Below are positions 54,814 through 64,000 of a stretch of 64,000 bases of DNA, in pieces. Both the position numbers and the translations under genes were made by a program. The DNA is from Cherax quadricarinatus. Lineage: Eukaryota > Arthropoda > Malacostraca > Decapoda > Parastacidae. Below the pieces are notes generated by a model. The model searched no databases. It was given only the letters and a program-made list of their open reading frames with translations, and was not told where the DNA came from. The DNA lies in the NCBI RefSeq assembly GCF_038502225.1, contig NC_091325.1:30380381-30444380 (forward strand). Reading direction: 5' to 3'. Position 1 is the stretch's first letter. Each line of letters opens with the position of its first letter.

Positions 54814-56251
54814 ACAGCCTTACTAAAAAACCCTTCAGAACTCCCCAGTTTTTTACGTAGAAATCATTTGGCAGCCCATCTATACCCGGCTCCTTTCCCA
54901 AGCTCACTCCTGACAACTCCTGCCAAATCTCACACTCCGTAATCGGCCCACCTAATGCCACCCGATCTTGACCATCAAGCTCACACTGCACATACCCTCC
55001 CATTTCCCCCAATGTCACTTCACGGATGCCCACGCTTTGCGTATATGACTTAAACCAAGCGTCTACATATCCACTCATACCCTCTGTTGTTACCAATGCC
55101 TGTTCCGCTCTATACCCTTCCATCCCTACATGTACGTTTAACCCCATCATCTCTGTCGTCACTCTCCTCTTTCTCTGGCCCCTTAACACGCAAGCCGACG
55201 GCCGATCACCCCATAGCACTTCTTCCAATCCTCCCATAATTCGCGCACCATCAAAACGCTCGTTTTGCAATACCCTAATACTCTCCTTTAAACCCTCAAT
55301 GTCCTGCACTGGATAGCTTGCTCCTCCTCGTGCATAACAGTCACGCAGCTGCCCTTCAAGATATCTTTGAAACCCATACTTTAACCGATTGTATTCCCTC
55401 CCACGACAAATATAATATTCTCTGATACGATTTTTAGCCACCGAATCCCACCAATTTACCAGTTCATCATCCCCCGGCGCCTCACCCACCAACCATTCCC
55501 ACAATTGCGCAAAGGACTGACGACATTCCTCACCCTGCAAAAGCTTCACATTTAACTTCCAATAACCTTGACCCCTTCTAGGCAATCCCTCCCATTCTAG
55601 GTCCACCATTACTCCTCTGTGATCCGAAAAAACCGCGTCCACCACACGCACTCTGCTCACTATTAATGTACGGGGCACGTACAGGCGATCCAGTCTAGCC
55701 GCATATCCACATCTAATAAAAGTATGGTCTACAACCCCACCCCCCCAACGTCCATTAACCCCACCCCATTTAATAATTCCCCCAAAATCCCAGAACAATA
55801 GCCTGCCCCTCTAGGTTCCACGTCCTTACGCCTTATCACACAATTCCAATCACCACCAATTACAGCTACACCATGCAAAGCAGGCAAATAATATACTAAG
55901 ACATCCTTCACAAATTTATTCTTAATACGCACATCTCCCTCTGCCAGACCATACACACACACCAAACTCATCTGTACCCTACCCCACCACCCATCGACAT
56001 GAATCAACCTCCCCCCCACCCTCACAATGCCTCACTACGAACGGGCTAGTTTCCCTTACCAGGATGGCAACTCCTCCTTTCAACCTTATCGCATGCTCCA
56101 CATACACATTATACCCATTCACCTTCAACTCATAGCCTGGTCTGAAGTTGTGTTCCTGCACAAACACCACGACAACACTATTACGCACCAAATATTCACT
56201 AAACCATACACACTTTCTCTCTGATCTCAATCCATTAATGTTCAATGTCAT
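54814..56251 (-). pseudogene. Tx1-type LINE copy 3: ORF2 endonuclease and start of RT
   Basis: Starts at the ATG at 56251 (MTLNINGLRSERK), 11 bases past the ORF1 stop. EEP endonuclease motifs follow: VVFVQEHNFRPG (catalytic Glu), VCVYGLAEGD, VIGGDWNCVI, ARLDRLYVP and FSDHRGVMVDLEW. A linker comes next, then RT entry GKEPGIDGLPNDFYVKNWGV. It breaks off after VRLFNT, before the RT palm. Two frameshifts lie in C7 runs (plus strand 56011-56017 and 55740-55746). Otherwise it is open, unlike most elements here. Confidence 0.85.
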
Positions 56252-56262
56252 GCACTTGAAGC

Positions 56263-57445
56263 TTACAGAGTGGTTTTCCTTCTTGACCCTGGTACTGTCT
56301 TGCCACCAGATCGTTTCGTGACACCTCGGTCCCTCTCCCCCCCTTTAGAAACGCTCTTAACCAACTCCTGCCCCTTAGGGCCACTCTGTCCTCTCTGCGT
56401 AACTTCCGCCCAGGACTTTTTGCCAGTGCGCTGAGCAGGCGTGATCACGTCCTCGGAGTCAAATAGCACAGCAGCGCGCTTCCGTGATGCTCCCTCTGCT
56501 TGCATCATGTCGTCTGTTATAGTGTCCCGGTGGACCTCCACCTCCACCGCTTGCATCAAGACATCCTTATCACACTGCGCAGACCACATATCCTGTTCCA
56601 CGCCCTGATCCACAGCAGACCCAAGAACTAGGTCTGGATTCCCAACCTTCCCAATACTCTTGTCAGCCAATAACACGTTTAAAGCCATGGCTAATGAGTT
56701 TTCCACATCGCTATCACTCGCATTCGAGGTGTTCTCTTCCAACACCTGAGCTGCGTTCAATGAAGGGGTGTCCCCCCCTCATCACACCTGCTGACTCCAT
56801 CTCCTCTGCTCTCTCGACCTCCTCACTCCAGGACCCACCTTGTGTAGGCAGAGTCACATAAGGCAAATCTTGCTCCTCACCCTTCTCTTCTGCTTTATGT
56901 CGTTGCCGTTGTTCCATGTTGCCACGTCTCCTTCCACACAGAGTCGCTAGGTGATCATATGACCCACACAACCGACAGGTCCGGCGTTGCCCAGCGTATG
57001 TCACAAACACCTGGGTCCGAAATTCTGGCAGCACTACGTACGACGGAATAGGGTAACGTAACGTCATCGTCACAGAATGCGTTCCTTCGGGTATCCCTGC
57101 GTATGGCCCAGTAGCCCACCTCCCAACAGTGACCATATGTCCTGTACCATATTTACCCATCGCAAGACGGATGTCAGAATCATCCGCCTCGAAAGGCACA
57201 TTTCTAATCTTAACCCATGTGTAATGGCGAGAAACGTCGTGAAGTCGCAAGGTCACAGCGAAGTTAACTGTCAAAATAACCTCCTGGTGCTTGTCCACCA
57301 CCGCCTCATACACACTTGCCAAGTTAAACTTGACAAAAATCCTCGTCGTGCCATTCAGCGCTACTCCACATATCTCCTCGTTAGCAATACCATATGTATC
57401 TCGTATGATTGCAGGTAGTATCAGGTCCATAGAAGTTCCTGTCAC
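56263..57445 (-). pseudogene. Tx1-type LINE copy 3: ORF1 (zinc-knuckle RNA-binding protein)
   Basis: Starts at the ATG at 57445 (MTGTSMDLILPAIIRDTYG). The first about 150 residues look like an RRM-like/LINE ORF1 fold (YTWVKIRNVPFEADDSDIR). Then comes a CCHC knuckle, CRLCGSYDHLATLC (C-x2-C-x4-H-x4-C), and a charged tail. The frame shifts in a C7 run at 56772-56778, and the remainder (NASDSDVENSLAMALN to VPGSRRKTTL) ends at 56263. ORF1 binds the element RNA to form the ribonucleoprotein. ORF1 and ORF2 are separated by 11 bases, so downstream re-initiation is likely. Confidence 0.75.
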
Positions 57446-57639
57446 AGCCCCACAGATAAGCTCAACACAGACTGTTTATGCATCTCCGGCTGGCCTGCGC
57501 CATGCTGTGAAAATTTAACTGCAACTAATTAACGCTAGGGGCAGCAGCAGCGCACGTCCTCACTACTCAAAGGTTGAGAGACGAAATGATCTCTGCTCTT
57601 ATAGCCTTCAAAATAGTCATCCTGTTGAAGCAGTTCATG
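57446..57639 (-). other. 5' UTR of Tx1-type LINE copy 3
   Basis: Upstream of ORF1 on the minus strand, likely 5' UTR with the internal promoter. No motif stands out; the 5' end of the element is not precisely placed. Confidence 0.5.
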
Positions 57640-57725
57640 TACACAACTTTCCTGATACAAATCTTAGTTTTGGCTTTGTCTCTGTAGATGCCTGCTTTTC
57701 TCATTACATTGTTAATTGGTCTAAG
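57640..57725 (+). repeat. ACTTTCC...GTCTCTGTAGATGCC repeat, copy c
   Basis: Plus strand ACAACTTTCCTGATACAAAT, CTTAGTTTTGGCTTTGTCTCTG, then TAGATGCCTGCTTTTCTCA. It is inverted with respect to copy b, so Tx1-type copy 3 lies between two outward-pointing copies. Read as protein it gives LSFGFVSVDACFSHY. Confidence 0.6.
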
Positions 57726-57800
57726 CAATGGTCGTGATTACAAACCGGAAGCATGTCCGTCTGGCGCTCAGCAGACGGAGGATCGAGCCTCCACAACGTC
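57726..57800 (+). other. tRNA-like hairpins
   Basis: CCGTCTGGCGCTCAGCAGACGG can fold as an anticodon-type hairpin and GGAGGATCGAGCCTCC as a T-arm-like hairpin with a weak B box. No acceptor stem; probably a SINE head fragment. Confidence 0.3.
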
Positions 57801-57965
57801 TTGCACTGAATAACACACGTGGGTTTATCGTTTAACATGAATTACTTATTTCTAAACTACAGAACATAAATGTCTCAACCTGACCTTTACCTCCTCGTCC
57901 TTCACTTCATTTTTCTTTCTATTCTTAAGCTTCGGAGGCCTTTCCTCACAGGGGCTTTTGTCCCT
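57801..57965. other. no feature recognised
   Basis: Short gene-free flank. Confidence 0.4.
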
Positions 57966-58052
57966 TAGGACTTAGATCCCGTGGGGATTTTGTCCTCTGG
58001 GGATTTTGTCCTCTGGGGATTTTGTCCCGTGGAAATTTTGTCCTGTGGGTGT
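57966..58052. repeat. 18-bp degenerate repeat, about 5 copies
   Basis: Units of GGGGATTTTGTCCTCTG type, degrading to GGAAATTTTGTCCTGTG. Confidence 0.75.
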
Positions 58053-58209
58053 TTTAACCTTCACCAGAAGATCAGTAGTTCCTCGCCACAGACTATTACA
58101 AATTCATTAGTAACTTTTACTACTACTGCTTCTACACTTACTATTATTTCTAACTCATCCACATCATGGGCAGTGAAAAAGATATTATTAAGTCGGGCAT
58201 TTAGAAATG
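58053..58209. other. left flank of the 15-bp array
   Basis: Gene-free sequence (ACTACTACTGCTTCTAC, TCATCCACATCATGGGC). Open frames through it on both strands are continued into the array. Confidence 0.45.
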
Positions 58210-61200
58210 TATTGAGAATCATGTTGCTAAGTATCATGTTGTTGAGTATCATGTTGTTGATTATATTGTTGAGTATCATGTTGTTGAGTATCATGTTGTT
58301 GATTATATTGTTGAGTATCATGTTGTTGAGTATCATGTTGTTGATTATATTGTTGAGTATCATGTTGTTGAGTATCATGTTGCTGAGTATCATGTTGTTG
58401 ATTATATTGTTGAGTATCATGTTGTTGAGTATCATGTTGATTATATTGTTGAGTATCATGTTGTTGAGTATCATGTTGTTGAGTATCATGTTGTTGAGTA
58501 TCATGTTGTTGATTATATTGTTGAGTATCATGTTGTTGAGTATCATGTTGTTGATTATATTGTTGAGCATCATGTTGTTGAGTATCATGTTGTTGAGTAT
58601 CATGTTGTTGAGCATCATGTTGTTGAGTATCAAGTTGTTGATTATATTGTTGAGTATCATGTTGTTGAGTATCATGTTGTTGAGTATCATGTTGTTGAGT
58701 GTCATGTTGTTGAGTATCATCTCGTTGAGAATCATGTTGTTGAGTATCATCTCGTTGAGAATCATGTTGTTGAGTATCATGTTGTTGAGTGTCATGTTGT
58801 TGAATATCATGTTAGGAATCATGTTGAGTATCATGTTGATGAGTATCATGTTGTTGAGTATCATGTTATTGAGTATCATGTTGAGTATCATGTTGTTGAG
58901 TATCATGTTGTTGAGTATCATGTTGAGTATCATGTTGAGTATCATGTTGTTGAGTATCATGTTGTTGAGTATCATGTTGTTGAGTATCATGTTGTTGAGT
59001 ATCATGTTGTTGAGTATCATGTTGTTGAGTATCATGTTGTTGAGTATCATGTTGTTGAGTATCATGTTGTTGAGTATCATGTTGTTGAGTGTCATGTTGT
59101 TGAAGATCATGTTGGGAATCATGTTGAGTATCATGTTGATGAGTATCATGTTGTTGAGTATCATGTTGTTGAGTATCATGTTGTTGAGTATCATGTTGTT
59201 GAGTATCATGTTGTTGAGTATCATGTTGTTGAGTATCATGTTGTTGAGTATCATGTTGTTGAGTATCATGTTGTTGAGTATCATGTTGTTGAGTATCATG
59301 TTGAGTATCATGTTGGGCATCATGTTGAGTATCAAGTTGTTGAGTATAATGTTGCTGAGTATCATGTTGAGTATCATGCTGAGTATCGTGTTGTTGAGTA
59401 TCATGTTGTTGAGAATCACGTTATAGAGTATCATGTTGAGTATCATGTTGCTGAGTATCATGTTGAGTATCATGTTGAGCATCATGTTTAGTATCATGTT
59501 GTTGAGTATCATGTTGTTGAGTATCATGTTGAGTTTAATGTTGTTTAGTATCATGTTGTTGAGTATCATGTTGAGCATCATGTTTAGTATCATGTTGTTG
59601 AGTATCATGTTGTTGAGCATCATGTTGAGTTTCATGTTGTTGAATATCATGTTGAGTATCATGTTGTTGATTATCAAGTTGTTGAGTATCATGTTGAGTA
59701 TCATGTTGCTGAGTATCATGTTGTTGAGTATCATGTTGTTGAGTATCATGTTGAGTATCATGTTGTTGAGCATCATGTTGTTGAGTATTATGCTGTTGAG
59801 TATCATGTTGCTTAGTATCACGTTGTTCAGTATCATGTTGTTGAGTATCATGTTGTTGAGCATCATGTTGAGTTTCATGTTGTTGAGTATCATGTTGTTG
59901 AGTATCATGTTGTTGAGTATCATGTTGTTGAGTATCATGTTGTTGAGTATCATGTTGTTGAGTATCATGTTGAGTATCATGTTGTTGAGTATCATGTTGT
60001 TGAGTATCATGTTGTTGAGTATCATGTTGTTGAGTATCATGTTGTTGAGTATCATGTTGTTGAGTATCATGTTGTTGAGTATCATGTTGAGTATCATGTT
60101 GAGTATCATGTTGTTGAGTATCATGTTGTTGAGTATCATGTTGAGTATCATGTTGAGTATCATGTTGTTGAGTATCATGTTGTTGAGTATCATGTTGTTG
60201 AGTATCATGTTGTTGAGTATCATGTCGTTTAGTATCATGTTGAGTATCATGTTGAATATCATGTTGTTGAGTATTATGTTGTTGAGTTTCATGTTGAGAA
60301 TCATGTTGAGTATCATGTTGTTGAGTATCATGTTGTTGAGTATCATGTTGTTGAGTATCATGTTGTTGAGTATCATGTTGAGTATCATGTTGAGTATCAT
60401 GTTGTTGAGTATCATGTTGTTGAGAATCATGTTGGGTATCATGTTGAATATCATGTTATTGAGTATCATGTTGAGATTCATGTTGAGTAACATGTTGCTG
60501 AGTATCATGTTGAGAATCATGTTATTGAGTATCATGTTGAGAATCATGTTGTTGAGTATCATGTTGAGTATCATGTTGAGTAACATGTTGCTGAGTATCA
60601 CGTTGAGAATCTTGTTATTGAGTATCATGTTGAGAATCATGTTGTTGAGTATCATTTTGAGTATCATGTTGCTGAGTATCATGTTGATGGTCATGTTGTT
60701 GAGTATCATGTTGAGTATCATGTTGCTGAGTATCATGTTGTTGAGTATTATGTTGTTGAGTATCGTGTTGAGTATCATGATGTTGAGTATTGTTGTTGAA
60801 TATCATGTTGAGAATCATGCTGTTGAGTATCATGTTGTTGAGTATCATGTTGTTAAGTATCATGTTGTTGAGTATCATGTTGAGTACAATGTTGTTGAGT
60901 ATCATGTTGTTGAGTATCATGTTGAGTATCATGTTGAGTATTATGTTGAGTATCATGTTGTTGAGTATCATGTTGAATATCATGTTGCTGAGTATCGTGT
61001 TGTTGAGTATCATGCTGAGTATCATGTTGTTGAGTATCATGTTGAGTATCATGTTGTTGAGCATAATGTTGAGTATCATGTTGAGTATCATGCTGTGTAT
61101 CATGTTGTTGAGTATCATGTTGAGTATCATGTTGTTGAGTATCATGTTGTTGAGTATCGTGTTGAATATGATGTTGAGTATCATGTTGTTGAGTATCATG

Positions 61201-61270
61201 TTGAGTATCATGTTGTTGAGTATCATGTTGTTGACCATCATGTTGTTGAGTATAATGTTGTTGAGTATCA
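58210..61270. repeat. 15-bp minisatellite, about 200 copies, left part
   Basis: Unit ATCATGTTGTTGAGT, with common 12-bp units (ATCATGTTGAGT) and an early subtype containing GATTATATTGTTGAGT (58258-58660). Because lengths of 15 and 12 keep the frame, very long readings exist on both strands: IMLLS repeats on plus, MILNN and QQHDT repeats on minus (to 905 codons). Composition and lack of any other sequence argue against coding. Confidence 0.97.
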
Positions 61271-62706
61271 TAAGAACATAAGAACATAAGAACGAAGGAA
61301 CACTGCAGCAGGCCTACTGGCCCATGCGAGGCAGGTCCAAGTCTCCTACCGGCTTAAGCCAATGCACCCAACCTAGTCAGGTCAGGTCACCTTGACTTAA
61401 GGGAGGAACACGGCAACCGTCCTGGTAGCACAAGCTAATCAGGTCCAACTCACACCCACCCACACCCACTCATGTATTTATCCAACCTATTTTTAAAGCT
61501 ACACAACATTCTGGCCTCTATAACTGTACTTGGGAGTTTGTTCCACTCATCCACAACTCTATTACCAAACCAGTACTTTCCTATATCCTTCCTGAATCTG
61601 AATTTTTCTAACTTAAAACCATTGCTGCGAGTCCTGTCTATGCTAGATATTTTCAGCACACTATTTACATCCCCTTTATTTATTCATGTCTTCCATTTAT
61701 ACACCTCAATCATATCCCCCCTAATTCTACGTCTTTCTAGAGAGTGAAGATTCAGGGCCCTTAGTCTATCCTCATAAGGAAGGTTTCTGATACATGGGAT
61801 CAACGTTGTCATCCTCCTTTGTACATTTTCCAGAGCATTTATATCCATTCTGTAATACGGTGATCAAAACTGTGCAGCATAATCCAAATGAGGCCTAACC
61901 AAGGATGTATAGAGTTGAAGAACAACCTGAGGACTCCTATTATTTATGCTTCTTGATATAAAGCCAAGGATTCTATTAGCTTTATTGCGAAAACTTATGC
62001 ACTGTTGTCTTGGTTTCAGATTACTGCTAACCAGAACTCCTAAATCTTTTTCGCAATCCGTAATATTAAGATCTACATTATTTAGTTTATATGTGGCATG
62101 GTTATTGTCCTGTCCAACATTTAGAACTTTGCATTTGTCTATATTAAACTGCATCTGCCACCTCTCCGACCACTGCATCAGTCTACTCAAATCTTCCTGG
62201 AGTGCTCTAATGTCCTCGTCAGAATGAATTCGACGGCCTATTTTGGTGTCATCGGCAAACTTGCTGATGTCGCTCTTTATGCCCTCATCTATGTTGTTTA
62301 TGTATATTGTGAACAGCAGGGGGCCCAACACTGACCCCTGTGGAACACCGCTCGTGACGCTTTCCCACTCTGATTTCTCCCCATTTATGCAAACTCTCTG
62401 CTGCCTATTTGGCAACATGCCTCTATCCAGGAAAAAATTTCTCCTCCTATTCCATGAGCCTTAATTTTCCTCAATAGTCTCTGATGTGGGACCCTGTCAA
62501 AAGCCTTACTGAAGTTCATATACACAATATCATATTCATTACCATGATCTACCTCCTCAAATACCTTAGTGAAAAAAGTTAACAAATTCGTAAGGCAGGA
62601 AGATTAAGAACGCCACTTTGTAAAACCATGCTGAGACTCGTTGATTAATTTATGCTTTTCAAGGTGGCTACGAACTGCCTCGGCAATTATTGATTCCATA
62701 AATTTG
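61271..62706 (-). mobile_element. 5'-truncated LINE inserted in the 15-bp array
   Basis: Minus-strand LINE. The 3' tail at 61271-61293 is a short tandem (TTATGTTC)n, and the 5' edge is at about 62706. The 15-bp array continues on both sides. It has a long 3' UTR (61294-61450) with CCGGTAGGAGACTTGGACC. Confidence 0.85.
61450..62706 (-). pseudogene. LINE reverse transcriptase (third Jockey/CR1-like family)
   Basis: Segments from 5': MESIIAEAVRSHLEKHKLIN and SQHGF (62705-62610), LTFFTKVFEEVDHGNEYDIV, VYMNFSKAFDRVPH (catalytic Asp, about 62500), VTSGVPQGSVLGPLLFTIYI (about 62360), SKFADDTKIGRR (catalytic DD, 62248-62253), LGVLVSSNLKPR, VRPHLDYAAQF (stop near 61864), then 61659-61450 with FRFRKDIGKYWFGNRVVDEW and NKLPSTVIEA. 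Frame changes near 62600, 62400 and 61860 make it dead. The motifs are close to those of 34027-35702, but the 3' end is different. Confidence 0.8.
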
Positions 62707-63443
62707 TTGTTGAGTATCATGTTGTTGAGTATCATGTTGTTGAATATCATGTTGTTGAGTATTATGTTGAGTGTCATGTTGAGTATCATGTTGAGTGTCG
62801 TGTTGTTGAGTATCATATTGAGTATCATGATGTTGAGTATCATGTTGTTGAGTATCATGTTGAGTATCATGTTGTTTAGTATCATGTTGTTGAGTATCAT
62901 GTTGAGTATCATGATGTTGAGTATCATGTTGTTGAGTATCATGTTGAGTATCATGTTGTTCAGTATCATGTTGTTGAGTATCATGTTGATGTTGTTGAGT
63001 ATCATGTTGTTGAGTATCATGTTGTTGAGTATCATGTTGTTGAGTATCATGTTGTTGAGTATCGTATTGTTGAGTATCATGTTGTTGAGTATTATGTTGC
63101 TGAGTATCATGTTGAGGTTCATGTTGTTGAGTATCATGTTGTTGAGTATCATGTTGTTGAGTATCATGTTGTTGAGTATCATGTTGTTGAGTATCATGTT
63201 GTTGAGTATCATGTTGCTGAGTTTCATGTTGAGTTTCATGTTGTTGAGTATCATGTTGTTGTGTATCATGTTGCTGAGTATCATGTTGAGTTTCATGTTG
63301 TTGAGTATCATGCTGCTGAGCATCATGTTGTTGAGTATCATGTTGTTGAGCATCATGTTGTTGAGTATCATGTTGCTGAGTATCATGTTGTTGAGTATCA
63401 TGTTGTTGAGAATCGTGTTGCTGAGTATCATGTTGAGTTTCAT
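62707..63443. repeat. 15-bp minisatellite, right part
   Basis: About 50 further ATCATGTTGTTGAGT units with 12-bp variants and GAGTTTC, GAGCATC substitutions. It ends at GTTGTTCAGTGG, where the 25-bp array takes over without a gap. Confidence 0.95.
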
Positions 63444-64000
63444 GTTGTTCAGTGGCGTGTCCCTCTCTCACACAGTGGCGTGTCCCTCGCTCTCACAAAT
63501 TTGCGAGTCCCTCTCTCACACAGTGGCGTGTCCCTCGCTTTCACACAGTGGCGTGTCCCTCTCTCACACAGTGGCGTGTCCCTCGCTCACACGCTTGGCG
63601 TGTCCCTCGCTCACACACAGTGGTGGGTCCCTCGCTCACACACAGTGGCATGTCCCTCTCTCACACACAGTAGTGTGTCAGTCGCTCACACACAGTGGCG
63701 AGTCTCTCGCTAACACACAGTAGCGTGTCTCTCGCTCACACACAGTGGCGTGTCCCTCGCTCTCACACAGATGCTTGTCTCTTGCTCTCACACAGTGGCG
63801 TATCTCTCGCTCTCACACAGTTGCGTGTCCCTCGCTCACAGTGGCGTGTCCCTCGCTCACACACAGTGCAGTGTCCATGGCTCACACACAGTGGCGTGTC
63901 TCTCGCTCACACAGAGTAGCGTGTCCCTCGCTCACACACAGTGGCGTGTCCCTCGCTCACAGTGGCGTGTCTCTCGTTCACACACAGTGGCGTGTCCCTC
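63444..64000. repeat. 25-bp minisatellite, continuing past the window
   Basis: Unit CACACACAGTGGCGTGTCCC plus TCGCT, with 23-bp variants (CTCTCACACAGTGGCG). It runs off the right edge. Frames of up to 73 codons cross it and have no other content. Confidence 0.95.

Noticed and set aside
58061..60778. 905-codon minus-strand Asn/Ile-rich protein and the 481- and 618-codon plus-strand partners
   Set aside because: Products of 15- and 12-bp units open on both strands.
61256..62720. 15-bp target duplication GTTGTTGAGTATCAT around the LINE in the 15-bp array
   Set aside because: The same 15 bases recur throughout the array, so the match has no value as evidence.

Overview
This window looks like eukaryotic, intron-bearing-type genomic DNA from an arthropod, most likely a decapod crustacean (crayfish, lobster or shrimp). 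That reading rests on the mix of repeats: tRNA-derived SINEs with a TCTTA tail, Penelope-like elements with GIY-YIG domains, Jockey/CR1-type and L1/Tx1-type LINEs, Ty3/Gypsy elements, very long minisatellites and (TA)n/(CA)n tracts. I find no host gene I can defend, and no rRNA, tRNA gene, operon or CRISPR array. The whole window is a nest of retroelements and tandem arrays.

Layout. 1-4124: a 51-bp minisatellite with a SINE inserted. 4125-7077: a Jockey-type LINE (endonuclease, then reverse transcriptase) split by a 1.27-kb solo LTR that has a clean 5-bp target duplication. 7078-10443: 3' half of an L1/Tx1-type LINE on the minus strand. 10.5-12.3 kb: decayed Gypsy end with a probable LTR, then a second SINE. 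12.5-13.6 kb: another LINE tail. 13.97-17.2 kb: decayed minus-strand Gypsy split by a second copy of the LTR. 17.27-20.28 kb: a 38-bp minisatellite.

22.35-32.76 kb: a 26-bp minisatellite locus into which two Penelope-like elements and a 4-kb Gypsy element have inserted. 32.9-33.8 kb: remnant of a retroelement-linked ORF. 34.0-35.7 kb: a LINE with an uninterrupted reverse transcriptase. 35.9-36.7 kb: end of a third Penelope element. 37.1-38.1 kb: a transposase-like remnant. 39.6-39.9 kb: a 13-bp array beside a Penelope-type terminal motif.

40.3-50.24 kb: a second Tx1-type LINE whose 3' UTR holds a full LTR retrotransposon (43262-50174) with two LTRs, primer site, polypurine tract and a CTATG target duplication. 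In that element integrase lies upstream of reverse transcriptase, as in the Gmr1 branch of Gypsy. 50.7-51.0 kb: a head-to-head SINE pair. 52.6-54.4 kb: 29-bp and 46-bp arrays. 54.8-57.5 kb: 5' half of a third Tx1-type LINE. 58.2-63.4 kb: a 15-bp array holding a 5'-truncated LINE. 63.45 kb to the end: a 25-bp array.

The most interesting signals are (a) the Gmr1-like element, whose reverse transcriptase box reads YFDN rather than YFDD, with FDN also present in a second decayed copy 34 kb away; (b) a hammerhead-like motif at Penelope ends in which two paired core positions appear changed together; (c) two Tx1-type copies broken at the same point of the reverse transcriptase beside the same short repeat; and (d) frameshifts in the best LINE that all fall in C7 runs. 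Domain names rest on motif recognition by eye; no search was run.
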